A stretch of 48,704 bases of DNA, from NCBI GenBank assembly GCA_019636815.1, contig JAHBWT010000022.1, positions 1 to 48,704 of the forward strand, written 5' to 3'. Every line of letters starts with the position of its first letter. The stretch's first letter is position 1. Below are positions 8,422-16,645 of the stretch, in pieces. The notes below the pieces were generated by a model. That model searched no databases, was not told where the DNA came from, and saw nothing but the letters and a program-made list of their open reading frames with translations. A program made the translations under genes and the position numbers. The stretch is from Nitrospira sp. Its GTDB lineage: Bacteria; Nitrospirota; Nitrospiria; Nitrospirales; Nitrospiraceae.

Positions 8422-8805
8422 CTATGAACTACGCTGATTCATCGCTGAGACCACCGGGCACCTTCGATCGGAAGCTCTTGGCTCACGTTCTTTCATTTAC
8501 CTGCCCCTCACGCTCCATATCAACCCCTTACGATAGCCTCAATCAGATCGCGCCGCTTGCTCGAAAGTGTGCATCATTCAACCAAACTGGCTGCGGCAAT
8601 CACCAGGCAGGGTGACAGTTCTATTGTTCTATTTATGGATTCCTTCTTTGTGAATCGGCTTCACTCGAACATTCATGAGCGCTTGTGCACTTTCTTACTC
8701 AATCTGCTTGACGGAGCAGATTTCACCCTAGTACATAGGTCATCAAATGTGGTACCGTGACATGTCGCACCTCAGTCATCACATCATCCACAGTAGGCTG
8801 ATCTT
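8422..8805. other. Intergenic stretch between the SDR gene and the coiled-coil operon
   Basis: No supported coding frame is present in these 384 bases. It should hold the promoter of the minus-strand SDR gene, for which I found only a weak candidate (TTGATA then TAAATG, minus strand), and the plus-strand control region of the coiled-coil gene, including the dyad and TTGACG element listed at 8701-8737. The stretch is visibly more AT-rich than the neighbouring genes. Confidence 0.4.
8701..8737 (+). promoter_or_regulatory. Perfect dyad overlapping a TTGACG -35 element
   Basis: AATCTGCT (8701-8708) and AGCAGATT (8715-8722) form a perfect 8-bp inverted repeat with a 6-base centre. TTGACG (8708-8713) sits inside it, and a weak -10 TACATA follows at 8732-8737 (18-base spacer). 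The layout suggests a repressor operator on the promoter of the small ORF and coiled-coil gene. It could also act as a hairpin at the end of an unidentified transcript; the following T-run is only three bases. Confidence 0.4.
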
Positions 8806-9030
8806 ATGAGGCGTGCGGGAATCCTCACCGGCGGTGTCCTTGTATTGATACTCCTCCCTGAGGTGGGCATTCCGAAGCATCCCTCCGCACTGCTAAGGAT
8901 TCATGAATCCGTTGACCACAACCAGCTATGGTTCGACAGGGCCTCTCTCCCGATGGGAGATACCAAACCAGACCTCCAAAGTCAGAATCAACCAGAATCA
9001 TCCGACCACATTAGCGGAAGCAAGGAATGA
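8806..9030 (+). CDS. Small putative exported/membrane-anchored protein
   Basis: A 74-residue frame with a convincing signal-like N-terminus: MRRAGILTGG followed by a hydrophobic run VLVLILLPEVGI (residues 11-22), then a hydrophilic Asp/Gln/Ser-rich remainder. It matches no family I know. Its TGA (9028-9030) is 7 bases from the start of the coiled-coil gene, so it could be its first operon partner. Against it: no clear Shine-Dalgarno before the ATG at 8806, and frames of this length occur by chance. Confidence 0.35.
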   Translation: MRRAGILTGGVLVLILLPEVGIPKHPSALLRIHESVDHNQLWFDRASLPMGDTKPDLQSQNQPESSDHISGSKE

Positions 9031-9037
9031 GTGAACT

Positions 9038-11206
9038 ATGAGCACACTGAGCAAATGGTTACAGCCACCCTCAAAGGATTCGCTCGAACAACAGTATCAG
9101 GAACTCGCCAATCTCTTACGCACAAAGGAAAAGGCGCTGGAGACGACGTCGCATGATTTGAAGGTAAAGACTGCAGCGATGCAGATATTGGAGCAGAAAA
9201 TCATGTCGTCCGAGACGATGATCACCTCCACCCAACGAGAGCTCACCGCGCGGACCGAGCAGATGAAGGTGACTGAAACAGAATTGGCCGTACGGTCGAA
9301 TCGAGTGACAGCCCTAGAGGCTGAAGCAGATGTGGCACGCCAGCGCATGAATGATCTCAATTTAATCATTTCCGACCAGGCAGAGGAAGTCCGTAGAGCC
9401 CAACAGGCCCGTCAGGCCGCCGAGCAAGCCCAAGAGGTGCTGAAGGAGGAGATCCGGGTCCTGCGCGAGCATATCGTCCAGCTCAACGAAGGCCTCACCG
9501 ATCGAAACTACCTCCGTGCCCAAGTGGAAAAGATGGAGTCATCCCAAGACCGCGTGCATCAGCTGGAGGTTGAACTGAGCGATCGGGAAGCGGCCCATCG
9601 CGGGACAATTCAGCAGCTGGAACGGGCCCTCGCCGAGCGTGACCAGCGGATCCATGCGTTCGATGCGAGTGCCGCCGCCCAGGCGGACGAAGTCCAAGGA
9701 GCTCAACAGGCCTGTCGGGCTGCCGAGCAAGTCCAGGAAGTGCTGAAGGAGGAGATCCGCGTCCTGCGCGAGCACATCGCCCAACTCAATGAAGGTCTCC
9801 CCGCCCGAGAGCGCCTTCTTGCCGAAGCAAAGGAGCAAGTAAAGGAATTGGAGTCGATGCGAAGTCGCGTGCATCAGCTGGAGGTTGAACTGAGCGACCG
9901 GGAAGCCGCGCATCGCGGTGCACTCCAGCAGCTGGAACGGGCTCTCACGGAGCGTGACCAGCGGATCCATGCGTTCGATGCGAGTGCCGCCGCCCAGGCG
10001 GACGAAGTCCATGGAGCTCAACAGGCCTGTCGGGCTGCCGAGCAAGTCCAGGAAGTGCTGAAGGAGGAGATCCGCGTCCTGCGCGAACACATCGCCCAAC
10101 TCAACCAAGGCCTTGCCGACCACGACCGGCTCCGAGCCCAAGTGGCGAAGCTCGATTCCACGCAAGATCGCGTCCATCAGCTGGAGGTTGAACTGAGCGA
10201 CCGGGAGGCCGCGCATCGCGACACGCTCCAGCAGCTGGAGCGGTCTCTCGCGGAACGCGATAAGCGGATTGAGAAGCTGATGCCGGTCACCCATGTCCTT
10301 CGTGAAAAGGAGTCGGAAATCAAGGAATGGGAGAACAAATTCACTCGTACCGTCCGTGACCATGAGAGGCATGTCACCAAGCTTCAAGAACAATGCGCCG
10401 CCCAGGACCAACTCCGTGAACAACATCGGCTGGCTGAACGCCACCTGCATGAACGAGATGAACAGATTGCCAGCCTCCAGCACCGGCTGCACGACCTTGA
10501 AAGTGCGCGCCAACAGTTGACCACGGAAGTACAGCGTATCCCAGAGAAAGATGAGCAGATCAGTCGCCTTCGAAAGCGGCTTCGAGAGATGCAAGCGGAA
10601 CTGCGCGCGGAGGCCATCCCTTCAGCTAAAGGATCGACCATTGCCACGGGGAAGCCCGTCGCCAAAACTGCTCCCCCTGCTCCTAGTACCAAAGCCGCTC
10701 AACCGACCGTCGGGCCGCATCAGGGCCGCCAGAATGGAGCAGGGCACCATTCCTACGTCGACCAGGCCAAGTCCAGTGTGACTCCCAACACCAAAGCGGG
10801 GCCCATCAACAAAGCTGTTCCCAACGCGAAAGCAGCTCCTGACACCAAGGCAGCTCCCGGTACCAAAACCGCTCCGAGCACCAACGCCGCTCCAACAAGC
10901 ATCGTTCCGCGTCAGGGCCGCCAGAATGGCGCGGGGAAAAATTCCCATGTCGCACAACCAAAATCCGGTAGCGGTAAAGATATTCAGAAAGACGATCTCC
11001 AAAAGATCAATGGAATCGGACCTGTTTTTGCCCAGACTCTCAATAAGCTGGGCACCTACACATTTATCCAAATCGCTCGTTGGAAACCGGCAGATATCGA
11101 GAAGGTCTCGAAGAGGCTCGAGACCGATCCGGAACGTATTAGACGGGAAAATTGGATCGCCGACGCCAAGAAGCAACACTACAAAAAATACGGGGAGCGG
11201 TTGTAG
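9038..11206 (+). CDS. Long coiled-coil protein with C-terminal helix-hairpin-helix domain
   Basis: A 722-residue cytoplasmic protein with no signal peptide. Residues about 15-530 are heptad-rich coiled coil. Within this, three tandem copies of a roughly 101-105-residue unit begin at residues 116, 217 and 322 (each with EEIRVLREHI and RVHQLEVELSDREAAHR); the second and third are almost identical even at DNA level. Residues about 530-645 are a Pro/Ala/Lys/Thr linker with TKAAP-type repeats and two copies of a QGRQNGAG motif. The last 75 residues (DLQKINGIGPVFAQTLNKLG onward) are a helix-hairpin-helix domain like the one ending many ribosomal L21/NuoE-linked 'predicted flap endonuclease-like' proteins, usually taken as DNA-binding. 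The linker is also basic. A role in nucleoid organisation or tethering is inference only. Confidence 0.75.
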   Translation: MSTLSKWLQPPSKDSLEQQYQELANLLRTKEKALETTSHDLKVKTAAMQILEQKIMSSETMITSTQRELTARTEQMKVTETELAVRSNRVTALEAEADVARQRMNDLNLIISDQAEEVRRAQQARQAAEQAQEVLKEEIRVLREHIVQLNEGLTDRNYLRAQVEKMESSQDRVHQLEVELSDREAAHRGTIQQLERALAERDQRIHAFDASAAAQADEVQGAQQACRAAEQVQEVLKEEIRVLREHIAQLNEGLPARERLLAEAKEQVKELESMRSRVHQLEVELSDREAAHRGALQQLERALTERDQRIHAFDASAAAQADEVHGAQQACRAAEQVQEVLKEEIRVLREHIAQLNQGLADHDRLRAQVAKLDSTQDRVHQLEVELSDREAAHRDTLQQLERSLAERDKRIEKLMPVTHVLREKESEIKEWENKFTRTVRDHERHVTKLQEQCAAQDQLREQHRLAERHLHERDEQIASLQHRLHDLESARQQLTTEVQRIPEKDEQISRLRKRLREMQAELRAEAIPSAKGSTIATGKPVAKTAPPAPSTKAAQPTVGPHQGRQNGAGHHSYVDQAKSSVTPNTKAGPINKAVPNAKAAPDTKAAPGTKTAPSTNAAPTSIVPRQGRQNGAGKNSHVAQPKSGSGKDIQKDDLQKINGIGPVFAQTLNKLGTYTFIQIARWKPADIEKVSKRLETDPERIRRENWIADAKKQHYKKYGERL
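9635..10110 (+). repeat. Near-identical 315-bp tandem repeat inside the coiled-coil gene
   Basis: The block starting at 9635 (GAGCGTGACCAGCGG) recurs at 9950, an offset of exactly 315 bases (105 codons), and stays nearly identical for about 160 bases including third codon positions; the differences I see are AAGG/ATGG, GAG/GAA and the final AATG/ACCA. The older first copy (from about 9383) is diverged. This marks a recent in-frame duplication or gene conversion. Confidence 0.85.
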
Positions 11207-11221
11207 CAATCTCGCACGAGG

Positions 11222-11263
11222 CAGCTTATTGATCGCATTTCATTAAGAGATGTGATCCAGCTG
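11222..11263 (+). terminator. Nested hairpin behind the coiled-coil gene
   Basis: CAGCT (11222-11226) pairs with AGCTG (11259-11263) around an inner stem GATCGCAT/ATGTGATC (11231-11238/11250-11257, one G-U) with an 11-base loop. It starts 16 bases after the stop. No U-run follows; it may be a 3'-end structure or an attenuator before dnaE. Confidence 0.35.
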
Positions 11264-11324
11264 TGCTCTCCGGTTGACTCCTTCTCCGACCCTGAATACA
11301 ATCCGTCAACGAGGTGTACGTTCA

Positions 11325-14300
11325 GTGGCGTCCTCTTTTGTCCATCTCCATCTCCACACCCAATTCAGTCTCCTCGACGGCGCAAATCAGATCGAGCCGC
11401 TCGTTCGCCAGATCAAGGCCTTCAACCAGCCGGCAGTGGCCATGACCGACCATGGCAACATGTTCGGGGCCATCGAGTTTTATCGTAAAGCAAAGGAAGC
11501 GGGCGTCAAGCCGATCATCGGGTGTGAAGCCTACATGGCGCTCGGAAGTCGACATGCGAAGAAGGATAGTGGACTCGCGCACAACGATTACTACCATCTG
11601 ATCCTGCTCGCCCGAAACCTGACCGGTTATCAGAATTTGATCAAACTTGTCAGTAAAGGATACCTTGAAGGATTCTACTATAAACCTCGGATTGACAAGG
11701 AGCTGTTAAAGTTACATCACGATGGGATTATCGCCCTGTCCGGATGCCTGAGCGGTGAAATTCCTTACCTCATCGGCCAAAAAGATATGACTGGCGCCAT
11801 GGCGGTGGCGGGCGAGTTTCAGGAGATCTTTGGGAAGAACCATTTCTACCTTGAAGTCCAAGCCAATGGACTCGATCATCAGCGTGTCGCGAACGCCGGC
11901 CTTATGGAGATCCATAAGAAGCTCGGGATTCCACTGGCTGGGACGAATGATTGCCACTACCTGAACAAGGAAGACGCGCGGCCACATGAGCTGATGCTGT
12001 GCCTCCAGACCGGAAAAACGTTGAGTGATCCCAACCGAATGAAATTCGACACGGATCAGTTGTATGTCAAATCCACTGAAGAGATCGCCCCGGCGTTTGC
12101 GGAGTTTCCCGACGCCGTGATGAACACCTGCCGCATTGCCGACCATTGCGCACTCGATCTCCCCTTAAACCAGACTCATCTTCCGCAGTACCGAGTTCCA
12201 GAAGGGTTCGCAGATCGCGAATCCTACCTTGAGCACCTCGCCGTCGCCGGTCTCAAGGAGCGATTGAAGGAACGTCCCGGTCGGATCGCTCCGCCTGTCT
12301 ATGAGCAGCGACTGAGAGAAGAGCTCATGGTGATCTGCTCGATGGGATTTGCCGGGTACTTCCTCATCGTATGGGATATCATCCGTTTTGCTCGATCTCA
12401 CTCCATCCCTGTCGGACCAGGACGCGGTTCGGCCGCAGGTAGCCTTGTCGCGTACGCATTGCGAATTACAGATCTTGATCCATTGGTTTACACGCTCTTG
12501 TTCGAGCGTTTTTTGAACCCTGAGCGCGTCTCTCTCCCGGATATCGACATGGATTTTTGCATGGATCGGCGAGGTGAGGTCATCAACTACGTGGTCGACA
12601 AGTACGGCACCGACCATGTAGCCCAGATCATCACCTTCGGCACGCTCGGCGCGAAAGCCGCCATTCGCGATGTAGGACGCGTACTAGAGCTATCGTACGC
12701 CGACGCGGACAAGGTTGCGAAACTCGTCCCCAATCAATTGAACATTACCTTGCAGCAAGCCTTGGAGACAGAGCCTCGCCTGCGCGAGTTGGTGGAAACC
12801 GATCCCAAGGTCAAAGAGCTGATGGTGAATGCCCGATCGCTCGAAGGTCTTGCTCGCCACGCCTCAACCCATGCTGCGGGCGTCGTGATCTCCGAGGGTC
12901 CGCTCACCGACCATGTCCCGCTCTACAAGGGCGCCAATGACGAAATCGTGACTCAGTATTCGATGGGAGACGTCGAGAAAATCGGCTTGGTGAAATTCGA
13001 TTTCCTCGGCCTCAAAACCCTCACGATGATCAGGCGAGCCGAGACGATGATCAATGAGGCACATCCCGAGGCCCCGCCCCTTGTGATCGATCAAGTTCCC
13101 TTTGATGACCCAGCCACATTTGCCCTGCTGAGTTCGGGTAAAACAACCGGACTCTTCCAATTGGAAAGTTCGGGCATGCGAGATCTGCTTACGGGGCTGA
13201 AGCCTGATCGATTCGAAGACATCATCGCGATCATCGCGCTGTATCGACCGGGGCCGATGGATCTGATTCCTGATTTTATCAAGCGCAAACAGGGGAAGGT
13301 GCCGATCACATATGAGGCACCGGAGCTGGAGCCCATTCTGAAGGATACGTATGGCGTGATCGTGTACCAGGAACAGGTCATGGCGATCGCCAATAAGGTC
13401 GCCGGTTTCTCCCTGGGACAAGCCGACATTCTTCGCCGCGCGATGGGAAAGAAGAAGCCGGAAGAAATGGAAAAGCTGCGCGTCAAGTTTATCGATGGCG
13501 CGAAGCACAACAAGATTCCCGAGAACAAAGCTGAAAAGCTCTATGAGTTAATCCAGAAGTTCGCCGGATACGGCTTCAATAAATCGCATGCGGCCGCGTA
13601 TGCAGTGGTCTGTTATCAGACGGCCTTCTTGAAAACTCACTACCCGACGGAATTCATGGCAGCGCTCATGACGACCGATATGGGCAACCAGGACAAACTG
13701 GTCGGCTATTTCACCGAATGTCGAGATCTCGGAATCAAGGTCCTGGGGCCCGATGTGAACGCCAGTCAAAAGCACTTCGCCGTGGCCGACGGAGCCATCC
13801 GGTTCGGCTTGGCGGCCATCAAAAATGTCGGTGAGGGAGCTGTTGAGTCGGTCCTTGACGTGCGATCTCGGACGGGTCCCTTTGGATCGTTCTTCGACTT
13901 TTGCCGGCGGGTCGACTTGCACAAAGTCAATAAACGGATGCTGGAAGGGTTGATCAAGGCCGGCGCGTTCGATTCTACGGGCGCGAAGCGTTCGCAACTC
14001 ATGGCCGTGCTCGATCAGGCCGTTGAGGAGGGCGCGGCAGCCCAGCGCGAACGAGAGTTAGGGCAGATCAGTATCTTCGGCGAGGAACTTAAGGGAGAGA
14101 GCGCCTCGGTGTCCCTACCCGCACATCCACTACCCTCGATTGCCGAATGGGATCAGGCTCAACGACTCAAATATGAACGTGAATTGACTGGGTTTTATAT
14201 TTCCGCCCATCCCCTCACACGGTACGAATCGACACTCGGCGCATTGTCCACCACCTCGACGATCGGCTTGAAGGATTGCGCCGACAGTGGTGAGGTGAAA

Positions 14301-14789
14301 CTCTGCGGCATCATCGCCACCGTCAAATCGATGCTGACCAAAAAGGGCGATCGTATGGCCTACCTGACGGTGGAAGACTTGCACGGCACGGCCGAAGTCA
14401 TCGTCTTTCCCGATCTTTTTAAGACAGCCGGAGAATTGATCACGCCGGAACAGATCGTGAGGATCACCGGTACAATCGATCGTGGTGACAAAGGCACGAA
14501 AATCCGAGGCAGTAAGATCGAGCCGTTGGCGGAGGTGCAGGCTCAGGCCATCAAACGCATTCGAATCCGCCTCACCGATCACCCCGAAGTGCGGGACCAG
14601 CTGCCTCGCTTGCTTGAGGTGCTCCGTCGACACCCAGGTAACACAACAATCTGCATGTCGTTTCGAACTGAAGGCACGGTAGAAGCGGAGACCGCTCCAC
14701 TCCCGCACCTCGCGGTCTGTCCAAGCGATCACTTTATATTGGATGTTGAAGAAGTGCTAGGCAAAGGGGCCCTTTCTTTGCTATCTTAG
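11325..14789 (+). CDS. dnaE: DNA polymerase III alpha subunit DnaE
   Basis: The replicative polymerase subunit, 1154 aa. The frame is open further upstream, but the GTG at 11325 (with GAGGTG eight bases before it) places FVHLHLHTQFSLLDG at residues 5-19, as in other DnaE proteins. The N-terminal PHP domain keeps its metal ligands (HLHLH, MTDHGN, GTNDCHYL). The polymerase core shows GPGRGSAAGS and the catalytic aspartates in PDIDMDF, then YQEQVM and GYGFNKSHAAAYA. A tandem HhH region, a clamp-binding-like QISIF motif (after ERELG) and a C-terminal OB-fold (LCGIIATVKSMLTKKG) follow. Next downstream is accA, an order also known from E. coli. Confidence 0.95.
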   Translation: MASSFVHLHLHTQFSLLDGANQIEPLVRQIKAFNQPAVAMTDHGNMFGAIEFYRKAKEAGVKPIIGCEAYMALGSRHAKKDSGLAHNDYYHLILLARNLTGYQNLIKLVSKGYLEGFYYKPRIDKELLKLHHDGIIALSGCLSGEIPYLIGQKDMTGAMAVAGEFQEIFGKNHFYLEVQANGLDHQRVANAGLMEIHKKLGIPLAGTNDCHYLNKEDARPHELMLCLQTGKTLSDPNRMKFDTDQLYVKSTEEIAPAFAEFPDAVMNTCRIADHCALDLPLNQTHLPQYRVPEGFADRESYLEHLAVAGLKERLKERPGRIAPPVYEQRLREELMVICSMGFAGYFLIVWDIIRFARSHSIPVGPGRGSAAGSLVAYALRITDLDPLVYTLLFERFLNPERVSLPDIDMDFCMDRRGEVINYVVDKYGTDHVAQIITFGTLGAKAAIRDVGRVLELSYADADKVAKLVPNQLNITLQQALETEPRLRELVETDPKVKELMVNARSLEGLARHASTHAAGVVISEGPLTDHVPLYKGANDEIVTQYSMGDVEKIGLVKFDFLGLKTLTMIRRAETMINEAHPEAPPLVIDQVPFDDPATFALLSSGKTTGLFQLESSGMRDLLTGLKPDRFEDIIAIIALYRPGPMDLIPDFIKRKQGKVPITYEAPELEPILKDTYGVIVYQEQVMAIANKVAGFSLGQADILRRAMGKKKPEEMEKLRVKFIDGAKHNKIPENKAEKLYELIQKFAGYGFNKSHAAAYAVVCYQTAFLKTHYPTEFMAALMTTDMGNQDKLVGYFTECRDLGIKVLGPDVNASQKHFAVADGAIRFGLAAIKNVGEGAVESVLDVRSRTGPFGSFFDFCRRVDLHKVNKRMLEGLIKAGAFDSTGAKRSQLMAVLDQAVEEGAAAQRERELGQISIFGEELKGESASVSLPAHPLPSIAEWDQAQRLKYERELTGFYISAHPLTRYESTLGALSTTSTIGLKDCADSGEVKLCGIIATVKSMLTKKGDRMAYLTVEDLHGTAEVIVFPDLFKTAGELITPEQIVRITGTIDRGDKGTKIRGSKIEPLAEVQAQAIKRIRIRLTDHPEVRDQLPRLLEVLRRHPGNTTICMSFRTEGTVEAETAPLPHLAVCPSDHFILDVEEVLGKGALSLLS

Positions 14790-14862
14790 CGAGTAATCTC
14801 AGGGAGAGCTAAAGACTTCCATGTTTCTCTCGTGTGTTGAGGGACTGGATTGCTGAAGGTTT

Positions 14863-15825
14863 ATGCGGGATTACCTCGAGTTTGAAAAGCCGATCCGAGA
14901 GATCGAAGAGAAAATTGAGAAACTCTCCGCCGCAGCCACAAGCGGCAAGACGTCTTCCCAAAACGACATTCGCAAGCTTCGCGCGAAGCTTGCCCAAGTA
15001 GAACACGATCTCTATAAAACTCTCACTCCCTGGCAGCGTACTCAGCTGGCCCGGCACCCTCAACGTCCAAGCACCTTGGACTATATCGGTGAACTGACCC
15101 GGGATTTTCTCGAGTTCCATGGAGACCGTGTGTTCGGCGACGACCGAGCCATTGTGGGAGGGTTCGCTCGATTCAGCGACCGTCCCGTGATGATGATCGG
15201 TCATCAGAAGGGCAAGACTCTGAAGGAACGCATGCAACGGAACTTTGGCATGCCCAATCCTGAAGGTTATCGGAAAGCGCTCCGCCTCATGAAAATGGCG
15301 GAGAAGTTTAACCGCCCAATCCTGACGTTTATTGACACTCCGGGAGCCTATCCCGGTATCGGTGCCGAGGAACGTGGACAAGCTGAAGCCATCGCGCGCA
15401 ATTTGTTTGTCATGTCTCGGTTGACGGTTCCGATTCTTTCCGTGGTCATCGGTGAAGGAGGAAGCGGCGGAGCCCTGGCTCTGGGCGTGGCCGATCGCGT
15501 CCTGATGTTGGAACATTCGGTCTATTCGGTGATTTCGCCGGAAGGCTGCGCCGCAATTCTTTGGGATAGCCCGGAAAAGATACCCGATGCGGCTTCTGCC
15601 CTCAAAATGACGGCTGACGACCTGGCTAAACTTGGCATCATCGACCAAACGATCCCTGAACCGCTGGGTGGCGCACATCGCGAACCGAGAGCCGTATATG
15701 ATCAAGTCGGTAAAGCGCTCACCAACCGACTGTTCGAGCTGCTTGATGTGCCGGCTGATCAACTCCTCGCTCAGCGAGACGAGAAGTACCGCAAGATGGG
15801 AGCCGTGAACGGCCTTCTCTCTTAA
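14863..15825 (+). CDS. accA: Acetyl-CoA carboxylase carboxyltransferase subunit alpha AccA
   Basis: The alpha half of the carboxyltransferase that makes malonyl-CoA for fatty-acid synthesis, working with AccD, AccB and AccC in the cytoplasm. The 320-residue length is typical. Recognisable parts: the N-terminal FEKPIREIEEKIEKL helix, TRDFLEFHGDRVFGDD, the GHQKGKTLKERMQRNFGMP segment, FIDTPGAYPGIGAEERGQ, the oxyanion/CoA loop GEGGSGGALALG, and YSVISPEGCAAILW. A GAAGG ribosome site precedes the ATG. The gene lies 73 bases behind dnaE. The beta subunit and biotin components are not in this window. Confidence 0.96.
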   Translation: MRDYLEFEKPIREIEEKIEKLSAAATSGKTSSQNDIRKLRAKLAQVEHDLYKTLTPWQRTQLARHPQRPSTLDYIGELTRDFLEFHGDRVFGDDRAIVGGFARFSDRPVMMIGHQKGKTLKERMQRNFGMPNPEGYRKALRLMKMAEKFNRPILTFIDTPGAYPGIGAEERGQAEAIARNLFVMSRLTVPILSVVIGEGGSGGALALGVADRVLMLEHSVYSVISPEGCAAILWDSPEKIPDAASALKMTADDLAKLGIIDQTIPEPLGGAHREPRAVYDQVGKALTNRLFELLDVPADQLLAQRDEKYRKMGAVNGLLS

Positions 15826-15848
15826 TCGAGCCTGATCCCGGCCTTTCC

Positions 15849-16526
15849 CTATTCCCTTTTGATCTGAAGAAGTCCTGTCTCGATGAATCGTCTCTCGATC
15901 ACAGCAAGAATGCGTTCGGCTAATACCGGCCGAACCGGATCCAACACTTCTGCCGCCAGGTATCGGTTCACAGTCGTTGGTAGTTTTCGCCACCACGCCA
16001 CCGCCGATCGTCGGGCCTGATCGGCTAAATCACCATCGAGGATTCGCCGAATCTCTCGCTCGAAGAATGCGACGTGGGTCACCTCATCTTCAAGAATCGA
16101 AGCGAGATCCGGCCTGAGCGTGAGGAGGAGTCTGGCAAATTCCAATCCCAGGGACTCATAGCCGTAGATCTGAACAGCCAGAACCGGCCATTGTCGTGGA
16201 ACGGATGGAAGACGTTCGCGTTCACGCGGTTGACGGCCGATCATGGCTTCAAACTGCGCCAGGTGTTGTCGTTCATCTTCTTCATGTCTTCGGAGAAAGG
16301 CATATACGTTGGAAGGAACCTCTTGATGTTGCGCCGACCGCACCGTCCACAGTGCCATCGCTTCGGCCTTAAGGAAGCGATCCAGTAAGGCAGATTCGCA
16401 TTCCGGTGGGAGCCGAATGGACGTATCTCTTTCATCCGACATCATGCGCTCATCGTACGCAAACTGCTCCGCGTTGTCCAAACTTCCATTGCGGAGGGTT
16501 GACTGGCTCTTCAGATCTGTGTACAT
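15849..16526 (-). CDS. Ferritin-like diiron-carboxylate protein
   Basis: A 225-residue helical protein with the four-helix-bundle ligand pattern of the ferritin-like superfamily: a Glu in FLKAEAMALW (about 50-59), ExxH in EDERQHLAQFE, a Glu in GYESLGLEFARLL and a second ExxH in LEDEVTHVAFF. This E/ExxH/E/ExxH set predicts a diiron site. The protein is longer than rubrerythrin-like minimal domains and has a basic C-terminal region. Its substrate or function is unknown; ferritin-like proteins of this size include storage proteins, oxidases and hydroxylases. The start is uncertain: an internal Met-Met pair near 16445 is an alternative, and neither has a clear ribosome site. It is divergent from the exported coiled-coil gene. 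Confidence 0.65.
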   Translation of the reverse strand: MYTDLKSQSTLRNGSLDNAEQFAYDERMMSDERDTSIRLPPECESALLDRFLKAEAMALWTVRSAQHQEVPSNVYAFLRRHEEDERQHLAQFEAMIGRQPRERERLPSVPRQWPVLAVQIYGYESLGLEFARLLLTLRPDLASILEDEVTHVAFFEREIRRILDGDLADQARRSAVAWWRKLPTTVNRYLAAEVLDPVRPVLAERILAVIERRFIETGLLQIKRE

Positions 16527-16548
16527 CCTAGACCCATGTCAAAGGCGT

Positions 16549-16586
16549 CGGTGATCCTTTGAGAGGTCACACGCGGCTGATCACCG
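16549..16586. promoter_or_regulatory. Dyad in the divergent ferritin-like / lipoprotein region
   Basis: CGGTGATC (16549-16556) and GATCACCG (16579-16586) form a perfect 8-bp inverted repeat whose half-sites are 30 bases apart, about three helical turns. It lies 23 bases from the ferritin-like start and 60 bases from the lipoprotein start. It may bind a shared regulator of the two genes; no clear hexamers were found beside it. Confidence 0.35.
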
Positions 16587-16645
16587 GATCGACTACCAAC
16601 CTGAGCACACAGATGATAGGCCGGTTACCGCATGAGGCTCTACCC

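Noticed and set aside
9383-10290. Repeated blocks that might suggest a repeat array
   Set aside because: The repeats are 101-105-codon in-frame protein repeats, far too long and contiguous for CRISPR.
9539-10594. 351-codon minus-strand frame with internal repeats and hydrophobic residues
   Set aside because: It is the complement of the coiled-coil repeats; Glu/Gln-rich coding strand gives Leu-rich antisense, which explains its membrane-protein appearance.
14809-15996. 395-codon minus-strand open frame
   Set aside because: Antisense to accA, which is unambiguous.
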